Shown: positions 33,071-42,830 of the stretch, in pieces
How positions within the stretch are numbered: the first letter of the stretch is position 1
Layout of the letters: each line of letters starts with the position of its first letter
From: Candidatus Altimarinota bacterium
GTDB taxonomy: Bacteria > Patescibacteriota > Gracilibacteria > UBA1369 > LOWO2-01-FULL-3
Direction of reading: 5' to 3'
NCBI GenBank assembly: GCA_023231115.1
Contig: JALNWA010000005.1
Span: 3,351-67,350, forward strand
Length of the DNA: 64,000 bases
Position numbers and translations under genes: made by a program
The notes under the pieces: model-generated
What the model was told of the DNA's origin: nothing
Database searches by the model: none
The model's input: the letters and a program-made list of their open reading frames with translations, nothing else

Positions 33071-34717
33071 ATGGAAAAAATTTGTAAACAATGCGGAGAT
33101 AAATTCCTCATCAGAAAAGAGGATAAAATTTTTTTGGAAAATAATAAAATTCCTGAGCCTACGCTTTGCGTGGATTGTCGCGAACAAAGAAGGATTGTGC
33201 ACGGGAATCATATATATCTTTACAAAAGAAAATGTGATCTGACAGAAAAGGAGATTATTTCAAACTATCATCCGGACGCACCTCACAAAGTTTATGACCA
33301 GAATGTTTGGTATAGCGACAAATGGGATCCGATGGATTTTGGCAGAGAATATGATTTTTCAAAGACTTTCTTTGAACAATTCAAGGAGCTTTCTTTGGCC
33401 GTACCAAGGCCTTCCCTTCATCGCGGATTTCAATATGACGAAAATTCCGATTACACAAATTATGCCGGTAAAAACAAAGATTGTTACATGATTTTTGATT
33501 CGGATGAAAATAGAGAATGTTATTACTCATATAGTATTAATTCATCCGAGAACTGTATGGATTGCTATCGCGTCAGAGGAAGCCAGCTTTGTTATGAAGC
33601 CACAGATTGTGAAAAATGTTACAACTCAGCCTTTTTACAGGATTGTGTTAATTGCTCGGATAGTTATTTTTTACAAAATTGCGTCTCCTGCAAAAACTGT
33701 ATTATGTGCAGTAACTTAAGGAATAAACAATATTGCGTTAATAATGTTCAAGTCTCAAAAGAGGAATATGAAAAACAAAAAGCAAAATGTTTTTCACGCA
33801 AAGACATCACATCAGGAAATAAATATTTCAATTCTTTCAAATTAAAATTCCCTAAAAAATCAATTCACGGAATCCAAAATGAAAATGTTGTAGGGGATTA
33901 TCTTAGCGGATGTAAAAATGCATATTATTGTTTTGATAGTGCATCACTTTGGGATTGCAGTTATATCTTTCAAGGATTTAATCCACTGAAAAACTGCATG
34001 GACATACAAGAATGTGGTGACGCGGAATTATTATACGAAACGGCATTTAGCGGCTACGGCGCATATAATCTCAAGTTTTGCAGTCATTCTCTAGGAACAA
34101 GCTCGGACATGGAATATTGCATTCATAGCCAACACGCTTCAAATCTTTTCGGATGCATCGGAATTCAACACAAAAAATATTGCATATTAAACAAACAATA
34201 TTCGGAAAAAGAATACAAGGAACTCGTCCCTAAAATTATTGAACAAATGAAAAAAGACGGGGAATATGGAGAATTTTTCCCTGCGGACATGTCACCATTT
34301 GCTTACAATGAAACTATTGCCCAAATTCAATATCCGCTTACAAAACAAGAAGCACTAAAACGTGGATATACATGGAGGGAAGAGAACAAAGAAGAATTCA
34401 AACCTGCAACATATAACCCGCCAAACACAATTCAAGAAGTAAAAGACGCTGTCCTCGAAGAACTTTTGAAGTGCGAAACTTCAGGCAGAAATTACAAGAT
34501 AATAAAGGCTGAGTTGGATCTCCTTAGAAAATTAAATATGCCGTTACCGACTGAATGTTTCTTTGAAAGAAACAAAAGAAGAAGCGCCATGAGGAACAAA
34601 CGAAAACTCTACGACAGAAAATGTGCAAAAAATGGCGAAGATATAATAACTACTTACTCTCCGGGCGATCCGGCGATAGTTTATTGCGAAGATTGTTATC
34701 TCGCAGAAACTTATTAA
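33071..34717 (+). CDS. Cys-rich repeat protein with terminal zinc-ribbon motifs
   Basis: The 548-residue soluble protein starts with a zinc-ribbon-like pair (CKQCGDKF and later CVDCREQRR) and ends with a second (RKCAKNGEDIITTYSPG and YCEDCYL). Residues about 120-360 hold many short repeats in which Cys recurs every 6-20 residues with aromatic residues, for example KDCYMIFDSDENRECYYSY, NCMDCYRV and NCIMCSN. The regular spacing suggests a solenoid, possibly a beta helix with stacked cysteines or metal sites. No signal peptide is visible. The pattern is familiar from Patescibacteria, but its function is unknown to me. It sits between the PrsW-like gene and uvrA. Confidence 0.7.
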   Translation: MEKICKQCGDKFLIRKEDKIFLENNKIPEPTLCVDCREQRRIVHGNHIYLYKRKCDLTEKEIISNYHPDAPHKVYDQNVWYSDKWDPMDFGREYDFSKTFFEQFKELSLAVPRPSLHRGFQYDENSDYTNYAGKNKDCYMIFDSDENRECYYSYSINSSENCMDCYRVRGSQLCYEATDCEKCYNSAFLQDCVNCSDSYFLQNCVSCKNCIMCSNLRNKQYCVNNVQVSKEEYEKQKAKCFSRKDITSGNKYFNSFKLKFPKKSIHGIQNENVVGDYLSGCKNAYYCFDSASLWDCSYIFQGFNPLKNCMDIQECGDAELLYETAFSGYGAYNLKFCSHSLGTSSDMEYCIHSQHASNLFGCIGIQHKKYCILNKQYSEKEYKELVPKIIEQMKKDGEYGEFFPADMSPFAYNETIAQIQYPLTKQEALKRGYTWREENKEEFKPATYNPPNTIQEVKDAVLEELLKCETSGRNYKIIKAELDLLRKLNMPLPTECFFERNKRRSAMRNKRKLYDRKCAKNGEDIITTYSPGDPAIVYCEDCYLAETY

Positions 34718-34737
34718 AAGATTTCTTCCCCAAAAGC

Positions 34738-34766
34738 TTGAATTTTTCAAAAAAGCGTGCTAGAAT
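34738..34766 (+). promoter_or_regulatory. Promoter of uvrA
   Basis: TTGAAT (34738-34743), 17 bp, TAGAAT (34761-34766); the expected start point near 34773 is 20 bp upstream of the ATG at 34794. No LexA-type site was seen. Confidence 0.65.
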
Positions 34767-34793
34767 CTCCGCTTGCGTAATTTAAAATATTTC

Positions 34794-37709
34794 ATGCAAA
34801 GAGATAAGATTATAGTTAAGGGTGCAAAATTGCACAATTTAAAGAATATAGACGTGGAAATTCCACGCGATAAATTCACCGTGATTACAGGGCTTTCAGG
34901 CTCAGGTAAGTCGTCTTTGGCATTTGACACAATATATGCGGAAGGTCAAAGAAGATACGTAGAAAGTCTATCAACATATGCTAGAAATTTTCTACAATTG
35001 ATGGAAAAACCCGACGTCGAATCGATAGAAGGACTTTCTCCGGCAATTTCCATTGATCAAAAAAGCGCGCCGAGAAATCCAAGATCAACAGTTGGTACGG
35101 TAACAGAAATTTATGATTTTTTGAGACTTCTTTATGCGAAAGTCGGAACTCCACATTGTCCAGTTTGCGGTAAGCCGATAGAGAAACAAACCCCACAACA
35201 AATTATGGAGGAGGTTATTGCTATGCCTGAAGATACAAAAATATTAATACTTGCTCCAATCGTCCGTGACAGAAAAGGTCAACACACTAAAGCGCTTGAT
35301 AAAGCCAGAAAAGAAGGGTTCGTTCGTGTGCGAGTGGATGGAGAAGTGCTTTCAATTCTTGAAGTATCGGAATTGGATGAAAATAAAAAACATAACATTG
35401 AAATAGTTGTAGATAGACTTGTTGTAAAAGATTTGGGCAAAAAAGTACAAAAACTTTCATCAGGACAAGAAATAGATATGCCAAATCCAAACAGAACACG
35501 TTTGGCGGATTCAATAGAGACTGCGCTAAAGAACGGAGAAGGGCTTGTAATCGTACTAAATCACGACACAGGCAAAGGAAAAATATATTCAGAACATTTC
35601 GCATGTCCGACTTGTCACGTAAATGTTCCGGAAATTTCTCCAAGAAGTTTTTCGTTCAATAATCCGCATGGAGCTTGTGAAGAATGTCACGGACTTGGAA
35701 CAAAACTTGAAATAGACCCAGATTTGCTCATACCAAACAAAGGTCTGACATTGGCTGAAGGCGCGATAATGCCATGGTCTGCAACAACTTCACATCTGAC
35801 TTGGTATAATAAAATTTTGGCAAAAGTGGCTAAGGCAAACGGATTCTCAATGGACACTCCGGTTAAGAAGTTATCAGATGAATCGATGAAAATTGTTTTG
35901 TACGGAGATAAAAGCAGAAAATACACGGTAACAATAGGGCATACCGACGATGAAGATGATGATGATGTAGAAACAACAGGCAAAATGAAAGGAGCATATG
36001 AAACATCTTTCGAAGGAGTAATCCCAAATCTTGAAAGAAGATTTATGGAAACGGATTCGGAATATGTAAGAAAAAAAATAGAGGAGTACATGAGAGTGCT
36101 TCAATGCCCTTCATGTAAAGGAAAACGTCTAAAGCCGGAAATTTTAGCGGTTAAAATAGAAAAACTTTCAATCATAGACATTACGGAATTTTCTGTGAAG
36201 AAAGCCATAAATTTCTTTAGCAATTTGTCTTTGAGCCCGATGAAACAGGAAATCGCGAGACAAATTCTTCAGGAAGTAAAAAACAGACTAAATTTTTTGG
36301 AAAATGTCGGACTTGCCTATCTCACATTGGAAAGAGCCGCAAATACTCTTTCAGGAGGTGAGGCGCAAAGAATAAGGCTTGCAACACAGATAGGATCGAA
36401 GCTCTCAGGCGTTATTTATGTACTTGATGAGCCAAGTATAGGTCTTCATCAAAATGACAATGATAAGCTCATTAAAACGCTTATCTCATTAAAAGAGCTG
36501 GGAAATACTGTGATTGTTGTTGAACATGACGTTGATACGATGCTGGCTTCTGATTACATCTTGGATATAGGGCCGGGAGCAGGAAAACACGGAGGATATG
36601 TAGTTGCGGAAGGAACTCCTCAAGAAATCATGAAAAATCCAAATTCTTTGACAGGCAAATATCTATCAGGAAAGATGAAAATAGAAATTCCTAAAGAAAG
36701 AAGGAAGGGAAATGGAAAGTCATTGGTCTTGGTTGGAGCGACCGAACATAACCTTAAAAATGTAACGGCGACATTTCCTCTTGGAACATTCGTAGGGGTA
36801 ACCGGAGTTTCTGGATCAGGAAAATCAACCCTTATAAATGACATTCTTGTGCGTGCGGTAGCAAAAAATCTATATGGATCAAAAGCCATGCCTGGAGCGC
36901 ACAAAGAAATAAAAGGAATGGAATATTTGGATAAAATAATAAGCATAGATCAATCTCCTATAGGACGTACTCCAAGATCAAATTCGGCGACCTATACAGG
37001 AGTTTTCACTGAAATAAGAGACTTATTTGCTCAAACTCCTGAGGCAAAATTAAGAGGATACAATTCCGGCCGTTTTAGCTTCAATGTTAAAGGCGGACGT
37101 TGCGAGGCTTGTAGTGGAGATGGAATAAAGAGGATAGAGATGCATTTTTTGCCTGACGTTTACGTTCCTTGTGAATCTTGTAAGGGGCAAAGATATAACG
37201 AAGAAGCTCTTGAAGTAAGATATAGAGGAAAAAACATACACGAAGTTTTGGAAATGACAGCTGAAGAGGCATTAGAATTCTTTAACGCAATTCCGGCCGT
37301 AAAATCAAAGCTAAAAACATTATGTGAAGTTGGATTGGGATATATCCATATCGGACAATCGGCAACAACGCTTTCCGGAGGAGAGGCTCAACGTATAAAA
37401 TTGGCTACGGAGCTATCAAAACGCTCAACAGGTAAAACTATATATATTCTTGATGAACCTACGACAGGACTGCACTTCGATGATGTAAGAAAATTGTTAA
37501 ATGTGCTACAAAAGCTAGTAGATAAAGAAAATACGGTCATTGTGATAGAACACAATCTGGATGTTATTAAATCAGTGGATCATATTATCGATATGGGGCC
37601 AGATGGAGGAGAAAGTGGAGGAGAAATTATAGCTGAAGGAACTCCGGAAGAAGTAATAAAAGCAAAAAATTCTCATACAGGCAGATGGTTGAAGAAAATT
37701 ATGGGATAA
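34794..37709 (+). CDS. uvrA: Excinuclease ABC subunit A
   Basis: From the ATG at 34794 the enzyme has 971 residues. The first in-frame codon upstream, a TTG at 34773, lies at the promoter start point. Two ABC modules are complete: Walker [10 protein letters not shown] and GVSGSGKST, signatures [14 protein letters not shown] and [14 protein letters not shown], and Walker [12 protein letters not shown] and [11 protein letters not shown]. Zinc modules with CPVCG, CPTC/CEEC and CEAC/CESC pairs are present. UvrA dimers find DNA lesions and load UvrB in nucleotide excision repair. uvrB and uvrC are not in the window. Confidence 0.97.
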   Translation: MQRDKIIVKGAKLHNLKNIDVEIPRDKFTVITGLSGSGKSSLAFDTIYAEGQRRYVESLSTYARNFLQLMEKPDVESIEGLSPAISIDQKSAPRNPRSTVGTVTEIYDFLRLLYAKVGTPHCPVCGKPIEKQTPQQIMEEVIAMPEDTKILILAPIVRDRKGQHTKALDKARKEGFVRVRVDGEVLSILEVSELDENKKHNIEIVVDRLVVKDLGKKVQKLSSGQEIDMPNPNRTRLADSIETALKNGEGLVIVLNHDTGKGKIYSEHFACPTCHVNVPEISPRSFSFNNPHGACEECHGLGTKLEIDPDLLIPNKGLTLAEGAIMPWSATTSHLTWYNKILAKVAKANGFSMDTPVKKLSDESMKIVLYGDKSRKYTVTIGHTDDEDDDDVETTGKMKGAYETSFEGVIPNLERRFMETDSEYVRKKIEEYMRVLQCPSCKGKRLKPEILAVKIEKLSIIDITEFSVKKAINFFSNLSLSPMKQEIARQILQEVKNRLNFLENVGLAYLTLERAANTLSGGEAQRIRLATQIGSKLSGVIYVLDEPSIGLHQNDNDKLIKTLISLKELGNTVIVVEHDVDTMLASDYILDIGPGAGKHGGYVVAEGTPQEIMKNPNSLTGKYLSGKMKIEIPKERRKGNGKSLVLVGATEHNLKNVTATFPLGTFVGVTGVSGSGKSTLINDILVRAVAKNLYGSKAMPGAHKEIKGMEYLDKIISIDQSPIGRTPRSNSATYTGVFTEIRDLFAQTPEAKLRGYNSGRFSFNVKGGRCEACSGDGIKRIEMHFLPDVYVPCESCKGQRYNEEALEVRYRGKNIHEVLEMTAEEALEFFNAIPAVKSKLKTLCEVGLGYIHIGQSATTLSGGEAQRIKLATELSKRSTGKTIYILDEPTTGLHFDDVRKLLNVLQKLVDKENTVIVIEHNLDVIKSVDHIIDMGPDGGESGGEIIAEGTPEEVIKAKNSHTGRWLKKIMG

Positions 37710-37728
37710 ACTTTAAATATAGGAATAG

Positions 37729-37764
37729 TTTAATAAACTTTAATAAAGTTTAATTAACTTTAAT
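37729..37764. repeat. TTTAAT direct-repeat array, 10-bp period, copy A
   Basis: TTTAAT occurs at 37729, 37739, 37749 and 37759, exactly 10 bp apart, so all lie on one face of the helix. It begins 20 bp after uvrA. The 173 bp that follow (37765-37937) hold no recognised gene; a TATAAT near 37799 is visible without a good -35. Confidence 0.8.
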
Positions 37765-37937
37765 GGAATTAAGGTAACTTCGTTCTTGATTTTTAAGTAT
37801 AATAAAATAAAGATATGTAAATAAAATTGCCTAAAGTTTAACCAAATTAAGAAAAATTAAAAAAACTATTGAAAAATTAAAAGTAGTGTGCTAAATTTGT
37901 GTCGCCCTAGAAAAGTTGCTTAAAAACAAGGAGGATA

Positions 37938-37966
37938 TTGTAAAGTTTCTCTAAAAATGGTACAAT
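37938..37966 (+). promoter_or_regulatory. Promoter of the BldC-like gene
   Basis: TTGTAA (37938-37943), 17 bp, then an extended -10, TGGTACAAT with TACAAT at 37961-37966. The repeat array B begins at the last base of the -10, covering the transcript start. Confidence 0.65.
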
Positions 37967-38001
37967 TTAATAAACTTTAATTAAATTTAATAAAGTTCAT
38001 T
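37966..38001. repeat. TTTAAT direct-repeat array, copy B (probable operator)
   Basis: TTTAAT at 37966, 37976 and 37986 and the variant TTCATT at 37996 repeat every 10 bp, in the same orientation as array A. The array fills the space between the -10 and the start codon of the regulator gene, which fits autorepression. Confidence 0.75.
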
Positions 38002-38012
38002 AAACTAAAACA

Positions 38013-38267
38013 ATGGAAGAGAAATTTCTTACGACAGATCAGGTAGCACAAATCCTCCAAGTACATCCCTTCACGATATTAAAATTTTTGAAGGACGGAA
38101 AGCTGAACGGAATAAAATTAGGAAGAGTCTACAGAATAAAAAAGAGTGATGTTGAAATGTTTATCGAAGAAAGGATGACGAATAAGCCAAAAAAAGCGAA
38201 AAAGGAAGAAGTGAAGGAAGAGGTGGAGATTGAAGAAGGGCCGGATGGGCACTATTTCATAATTTAA
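38013..38267 (+). CDS. BldC/excisionase-type winged-helix regulator
   Basis: The 84-residue protein carries a MerR-like/excisionase-family helix-turn-helix at residues 5-55 (LTTDQVAQILQVHPFTILKF, GRVYRIKKSDVEMFI). A Lys/Glu-rich linker and a short acidic tail follow. Proteins of this type bind DNA alone or as head-to-tail oligomers on direct repeats, as BldC does. Two arrays of TTTAAT with 10-bp period lie upstream, one covering its own promoter, which supports autoregulation. It is probably cotranscribed with a tiny zinc-ribbon gene 9 bp downstream. No phage or integrase gene is adjacent, so an excisionase role is less likely. Confidence 0.8.
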   Translation: MEEKFLTTDQVAQILQVHPFTILKFLKDGKLNGIKLGRVYRIKKSDVEMFIEERMTNKPKKAKKEEVKEEVEIEEGPDGHYFII

Positions 38268-38276
38268 AAACTAAGA

Positions 38277-38450
38277 ATGATCATAAATTGTTTATCTTGC
38301 GGAAAATCAATGTCGAGCCATAGCACGGCTTGCCCTTACTGCTTCTGCGAGGTGACATCTATGACACTTGAAATGAATGGGATAAGAGAGCAGGAAGGAA
38401 TGAAAGAGAAAATGATGAATTTGGTGTTTGGGTTCGTAAATAACAAATAA
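38277..38450 (+). CDS. Small zinc-ribbon protein, 57 residues
   Basis: This short frame starts with an ATG 9 bp after the regulator gene. Its first 24 residues hold CLSC and CPYC pairs separated by ten residues (C5, C8, C19, C22, with an extra C24), the layout of a zinc ribbon. The remaining 33 residues form a Met- and Glu-rich helix (EQEGMKEKMMNLVFGFV). The function is unknown. The position suggests it is coexpressed with, and could modulate, the DNA-binding protein. The frame ends in TAA at 38448-38450. Confidence 0.6.
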   Translation: MIINCLSCGKSMSSHSTACPYCFCEVTSMTLEMNGIREQEGMKEKMMNLVFGFVNNK

Positions 38451-38481
38451 AATATAATTATTTAAAAATCTTCAATTGCCC

Positions 38482-38506
38482 TTTAGTTCGTTGCCCGCGA
38501 ACTAAA
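38482..38506. other. Perfect hairpin downstream of the zinc-ribbon gene
   Basis: TTTAGTTCG (38482-38490) and CGAACTAAA (38498-38506) form a 9-bp stem with a 7-nt loop. No T-run follows, so it is not an obvious terminator; it may protect a transcript end. Confidence 0.4.
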
Positions 38507-38525
38507 CAAAGACCTAGAAAAGCCC

Positions 38526-38557
38526 CAAAAACCCTTTAGTACCTAAGGGGTTTTTGC
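38526..38557. terminator. Bidirectional terminator between convergent operons
   Basis: The arms AAAAACCCTTTA and TAAGGGGTTTTT form a stem with one mismatch, with A and T runs on both sides, between the plus-strand regulator operon and the minus-strand secreted-protein operon. Confidence 0.75.
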
Positions 38558-38572
38558 TTATAACTTTAATAT

Positions 38573-39724
38573 CTATTCAGTTGCCGGACATTGTCTGCTA
38601 TTAACTGTCTTTGTACATTCAAGCAGTTTTCCAAGAGGACTTAAACTATCAGACAAAGTTGTGACCAACTCTGTAAGACTTTGTACAAATATTCCAACGC
38701 TACTGTCGCTAACCTCCTTATATCTTACATAAAATTGAGAAGACATTTCCTGTCTAAGCAAAACGGTGTCATAAGCCTTATCTGTTTGTTCTATGGCATT
38801 TGCCGCTTTTTCTTGAGTTATTCCTCCACCGCTGACAGGCAAAGATTCCAATAATCTATTCACTATTTGGTTATATCCCTCTTTTGCAGATAAATTATTT
38901 AAATCCATCGCAAAATGCACCGAAATATAATCCAATAATGTTTTATTTGTAACAGCTTCAACTATCTTTTCAGCCCTCTGAGCCATACTCTTTTTGACGG
39001 TCTTTACTGCAGGAGCCATGCCACCAACAGTTTCCAAGAATTCATTCCATTTTTTTGAAACACTTTCCCATGCTGAATTTTCACATATTACATAAGACTC
39101 CCTGCGGGTTTTATACTTGGTCTCAAAACTTTCAAACAAAACATCAAATTCTGTTTCCGGTAAAATTTCGGAATCCATATATTTAGACTTCATTTCTGAG
39201 TACAATTTTGATTTTGGATAAAACAGCTCATCGGGATTTTGTAGCATCCTTGTGCTCAAAATATCGTAAGGCAAATTTATTGCCACTTTTTTATTTGTAA
39301 TATTCCTTACATAATAAATCTCCGCTCCAAGCTTTTTGTAAGCCTTTTTCAATGCCGGAAGACTTGAAGTGTTACACATTGTAAAAGCATCTCGGATATA
39401 AGTCCTTAATTTATCTCTTTGGTTAATAAGTCCGGCAATATCTGAAGTTTGACATTTATTTCTATACAAAACGTCATTCCACATTTCCATAATTCCTCCG
39501 GAAATGCCATCTGCAAAAATAGAAGCCCTGAGGAAAGTTGTAAATTCCAAATTTCCCTTAGCCAAACATTTTGCAGGGCTAAAATTGCCGCCCTGACTTG
39601 GCTCCAAATCGCTTTTATCCTCTGCGTACGACATAGTGCCGCCGCATAGCATATTTAGCGTTAAAACGAGTAATATTGCGAAATTCCTTATTTTACATCG
39701 GGCTTTTTGCCCCATTCTTGGCAT
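38573..39724 (-). CDS. Exported protein of unknown function, last gene of the giant operon
   Basis: The 383-residue product has a signal peptide (residues about 12-34, ending in TMSYA) and no other membrane segment. The mature part is mostly helical with several Cys (CLAKG, NKCQTS, FTMCNTSS, VICENS and CTKTVNSRQC), which could form disulfides outside the cell. No domain was recognised. It overlaps the preceding 620-residue gene by 37 bp, and a second ATG three codons in is an alternative start. It ends the five-gene operon, followed by a terminator. Confidence 0.65.
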   Translation of the reverse strand: MPRMGQKARCKIRNFAILLVLTLNMLCGGTMSYAEDKSDLEPSQGGNFSPAKCLAKGNLEFTTFLRASIFADGISGGIMEMWNDVLYRNKCQTSDIAGLINQRDKLRTYIRDAFTMCNTSSLPALKKAYKKLGAEIYYVRNITNKKVAINLPYDILSTRMLQNPDELFYPKSKLYSEMKSKYMDSEILPETEFDVLFESFETKYKTRRESYVICENSAWESVSKKWNEFLETVGGMAPAVKTVKKSMAQRAEKIVEAVTNKTLLDYISVHFAMDLNNLSAKEGYNQIVNRLLESLPVSGGGITQEKAANAIEQTDKAYDTVLLRQEMSSQFYVRYKEVSDSSVGIFVQSLTELVTTLSDSLSPLGKLLECTKTVNSRQCPATE

Positions 39725-41550
39725 ACGGTGTTGGTTTTTTCTAATAAATCTTTATAATTTCCAAATGTTTGTGTCATGAAATCAAGTTCCTTTATAAGTG
39801 CTTGAGCGTAAAGAGCCGTATTTGTAGCAGACTCGGACATCTCTATATCTCTAAGATTTTGTTTTGCCTCAGCGGTTGCAATATTTAATTCTGATTGGAT
39901 GCTGTTAAAAAGCTGATCCTGTGTTACGTCTGAAGGAGCATTTTCTGTTTGAAATTTTGTAACGTCATCAACTTTCAAATATTCGAAAACAAGAGGTTGA
40001 TATCTATCTACAAATTTTTTCCAACTTTCAGAAATATTTTTTCCGAAAATAACATCATTATCGGTAGGAGTTGGAATAGGGGCTTCTATAAGAACAAATT
40101 TCATATCGATAAGAGGTACTTCAATTGCGCTTTTACACTTTGCACTTTCCATCAAATTTCCAGTCACTTTATTTGGAATCAAAGAATGGCTCAAAGTTTT
40201 TTTCATTATTTCATTTATTTTTTTAACTTCGCAAAGCACGCAACTCTTCCCCGGATAATAACTTGAAATAGTTTTTTTAATTAGTTTTATTGTGACACAA
40301 ACTGACGCTTGAGCCGACAAAGCCTTTGAAGAAAATCCGGCTCCAGCCCCTGTCAAAGTGCTGGAAGAATTATTTAAAAGTGAATTACCTGTGTCGCCAA
40401 GACTTGTAAATCCGGAGTCTCCAAATGTAGCTCCAAGCCCTCCATAAGAATCGCCGCCACTTTGAACAGTAGGATCTTCGGGACACCAAGCTTCCATCCA
40501 CTCGTCTTTTGGCGCAGGAGTAAGCGTTTCTTGTGTAACTTCTTTTTGTTGTGACTGTGTTTCGTTTTGGTTTGTCCCTGATAGTTCGCCATTTGTATTA
40601 TCGGACTCACTGCCGACATAGATATTTTCGCCTACACCATTGCCATTGCCGGAAGATGTTCCTTCTGAAGCTTTGGAAATAGCTTCTTTTTCGTAATTAT
40701 CAAGAGCCGAGAAAATTGTATCAGTCGTGACGCACACATCTTTCGAAACAACATCTGCAACAACATTTTGATCTCCAAGTGACAAAGTTGCTTCCCCTGT
40801 TTTATTGCTTGCATCGGCAACGCTTCCGGAAGTTCCGGTTGTATTTTTACCAGAATTTGTGCCGGCATTCTTAGGAAGATTTACTCTATACCCTGAAAAT
40901 AAATCAACTTCGTTTGCAATATAATTTTCCATTTTCTGTGAATCCTGAGTGGGAACATAAGGTGTTTTTAAGGCCTCAACATAAGGTTTTCCTATTGTGT
41001 TTGGAACAACGTCAACAAACAAAACTTCTTCTATTCTCGAAAGATCATAAAGCAAATCAAATCCGGAATCGGAAAGATCATTGTTTGCAAAAATTTCACT
41101 TGGACGAATTGAAGCGTCAAGCTCTTGTTGTAGCTGATAAGATTCATTCAAAATTTGATAAGAATCTTGGACATCTTGCATTATTCGCATAGCTCTTTCC
41201 TGAGTCATTGCAGTGGAGTCATTGTAGCCGGTATTAAGCAAAGGAAATATACTTCCGCCAACAACACTTTTTGCTTCTGTTGTAGTAAGCCCGTAACTTT
41301 TTGCAATATCGGTCAAAGCGTTTTTCTCGGGTACTACAAAATGTTTTGAATAAACCAAAGTATATAAATCTTGTCCGTTTGCAAAAGGGCCGAAAACATC
41401 TTTCCATCCAAAAGAATCACTAAAAGCTACAACCTCGTTCCACCAATTTAATTGGCCGTAAGCCACATTTGCCTGATAGAGCTTAACTCCTGTCAGGGAA
41501 ATTATTATTCCGGAAGCAATTCCTATGATGATTGGTAATGTTTTTTTCAT
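39688..41550 (-). CDS. Exported 620-residue protein with Ser/Gly/Thr-rich centre
   Basis: A signal anchor (residues 1-30) is followed by a helical domain (about 35-215). A low-complexity linker rich in Gly, Ser, Asn and Thr (about 228-345 and 365-400) comes next, then a second helical domain (about 410-610) with Cys pairs such as CVLCEV. No family was recognised. The construction of two globular ends joined by a flexible linker suits a surface or envelope protein. It is the fourth gene of the operon starting with the giant protein; only 3 bp separate it from the preceding gene. Confidence 0.65.
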   Translation of the reverse strand: MKKTLPIIIGIASGIIISLTGVKLYQANVAYGQLNWWNEVVAFSDSFGWKDVFGPFANGQDLYTLVYSKHFVVPEKNALTDIAKSYGLTTTEAKSVVGGSIFPLLNTGYNDSTAMTQERAMRIMQDVQDSYQILNESYQLQQELDASIRPSEIFANNDLSDSGFDLLYDLSRIEEVLFVDVVPNTIGKPYVEALKTPYVPTQDSQKMENYIANEVDLFSGYRVNLPKNAGTNSGKNTTGTSGSVADASNKTGEATLSLGDQNVVADVVSKDVCVTTDTIFSALDNYEKEAISKASEGTSSGNGNGVGENIYVGSESDNTNGELSGTNQNETQSQQKEVTQETLTPAPKDEWMEAWCPEDPTVQSGGDSYGGLGATFGDSGFTSLGDTGNSLLNNSSSTLTGAGAGFSSKALSAQASVCVTIKLIKKTISSYYPGKSCVLCEVKKINEIMKKTLSHSLIPNKVTGNLMESAKCKSAIEVPLIDMKFVLIEAPIPTPTDNDVIFGKNISESWKKFVDRYQPLVFEYLKVDDVTKFQTENAPSDVTQDQLFNSIQSELNIATAEAKQNLRDIEMSESATNTALYAQALIKELDFMTQTFGNYKDLLEKTNTVCQEWGKKPDVK

Positions 41551-41553
41551 GTT

Positions 41554-42225
41554 TTATTCACATTCTGCCGAAGTGGCATCAATAAATTTTCCAGGGAATT
41601 TAACTATTTGATTTCTAATTTTTATTAAAGCGATTTTATATTTAATCATGCCGTTCAAAACGCTTGTGTATTTTTTATGAGTTGGATACGCCAGCCTAAA
41701 TTCATCATAAGCCATTAAAGTTGCCTCCATCGCAGTTCTGGCTTCTGTGTACTCTTTATCAATCATTGAATCTCTCGAACTTTTTTGATTTAAAAGATTT
41801 TCTGCGGTCGGATTACTTGGAAGATTCTCCATTGGTAAAAATCCTTTCATTTTATTTAGAGTATCAACATATGCTAGATAAATATCCATCGCTCCCATCG
41901 AAACACAATAAGTGCTCACATTTTTTTCTCCGCATTTAACGGAATAATTTATAGAAGTGGCATCGTTTGGAGGATTAAAATTAACATTGTTATAAAAACT
42001 CTCACTCTCATCTGTCATTTCAGTAAGCGCGGCAAGTTTATCGTTGAAATATTCGTTCATAGATTCGTGATATTGTGCTTGTACAGTGTAAAAACTTGCG
42101 CTCGGATTTTTAAAGCTATAATAATCTTTTTTACCGGTTTCAGCATAAAGAACATAGCTTCCACCTATTAAGAAAGTTGTTATAATCGCGGAAACAAAAC
42201 TAATTATTATATTTCTAAATTTCAT
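41554..42225 (-). CDS. Exported 223-residue helical protein
   Basis: The product has an N-terminal signal anchor (about residues 7-28, IIISFVSAIITTFLIGGSYVL) and a mature helical domain. The latter has three Cys: CGEKNVSTYC in the middle and one next to the C-terminus. No known domain was identified. It shares size and style with the next protein in the operon (42227-42826), with which it may interact. It is the third gene, separated from its neighbours by 1 and 3 bp. Confidence 0.65.
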   Translation of the reverse strand: MKFRNIIISFVSAIITTFLIGGSYVLYAETGKKDYYSFKNPSASFYTVQAQYHESMNEYFNDKLAALTEMTDESESFYNNVNFNPPNDATSINYSVKCGEKNVSTYCVSMGAMDIYLAYVDTLNKMKGFLPMENLPSNPTAENLLNQKSSRDSMIDKEYTEARTAMEATLMAYDEFRLAYPTHKKYTSVLNGMIKYKIALIKIRNQIVKFPGKFIDATSAECE

Positions 42226-42226
42226 T

Positions 42227-42826
42227 TTAATTTGTGACGCATTTATTTAAGAATCCGGGCGATTTATTTTTGAATGTAGCGAAATACCCATACATCTGAG
42301 CCAGCTCAACATTCAAATCTTTAAGTCTATTGTCGATTGCTTTGTATTTTTCACTGAACATGGTGACTTTTTTTTGAACACTGTTGCTCCTTACATAATC
42401 CATGAGTTTTTGTTTAGCCAAAGCGATATAGGTATCAGTAAGCTCTCTACATCTGACATAATTTACATATTCGGTGCCTTGTAAATTCACGAGAACATTG
42501 GAATTTAAAGTGACCATTCCGAAATCAAGATTCATTCTGTTTTTAAATGCCATATATTGTGCAATCGCAGTATTTAAAAGCGTGGTATCGGAACTTTTAT
42601 TTTGAAAATTTGTCTCCAAAAATTTTAAAAATCCCAAAGTTTCAATGTCGAAAAGGGGAGTGAGTCTTTGTCTGCATTGGCTCATTGGAGCGGATTTTAT
42701 TGAAGCACTAAGATTATTTTTCATGTCGTTAAGCGCTTTTAACGCGGCAGTATCCTCAGCAAAAGACACATTGGAAATCAATATGCTTGTTATTAGAACT
42801 GAAATGAGGAGTGAGATTTTTTTCAT
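42227..42826 (-). CDS. Exported 199-residue helical protein
   Basis: A clear signal peptide (residues 1-23, ending VSFA before EDTAAL) precedes a helical mature domain with three Cys (SQCRQRL, RCREL and NKCVTN at the end). No family was recognised. It lies 4 bp after the giant gene and 1 bp before the next, so it is strongly coupled to the giant surface protein, perhaps as an accessory or assembly factor. Confidence 0.65.
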   Translation of the reverse strand: MKKISLLISVLITSILISNVSFAEDTAALKALNDMKNNLSASIKSAPMSQCRQRLTPLFDIETLGFLKFLETNFQNKSSDTTLLNTAIAQYMAFKNRMNLDFGMVTLNSNVLVNLQGTEYVNYVRCRELTDTYIALAKQKLMDYVRSNSVQKKVTMFSEKYKAIDNRLKDLNVELAQMYGYFATFKNKSPGFLNKCVTN

Positions 42827-42830
42827 AATT

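Noticed and set aside
37710..38012. Iteron-type replication origin next to the BldC-like gene
   Set aside because: There are TTTAAT arrays and AT-rich DNA but no DnaA box or replication initiator gene nearby; an operator role fits the promoter overlap better.
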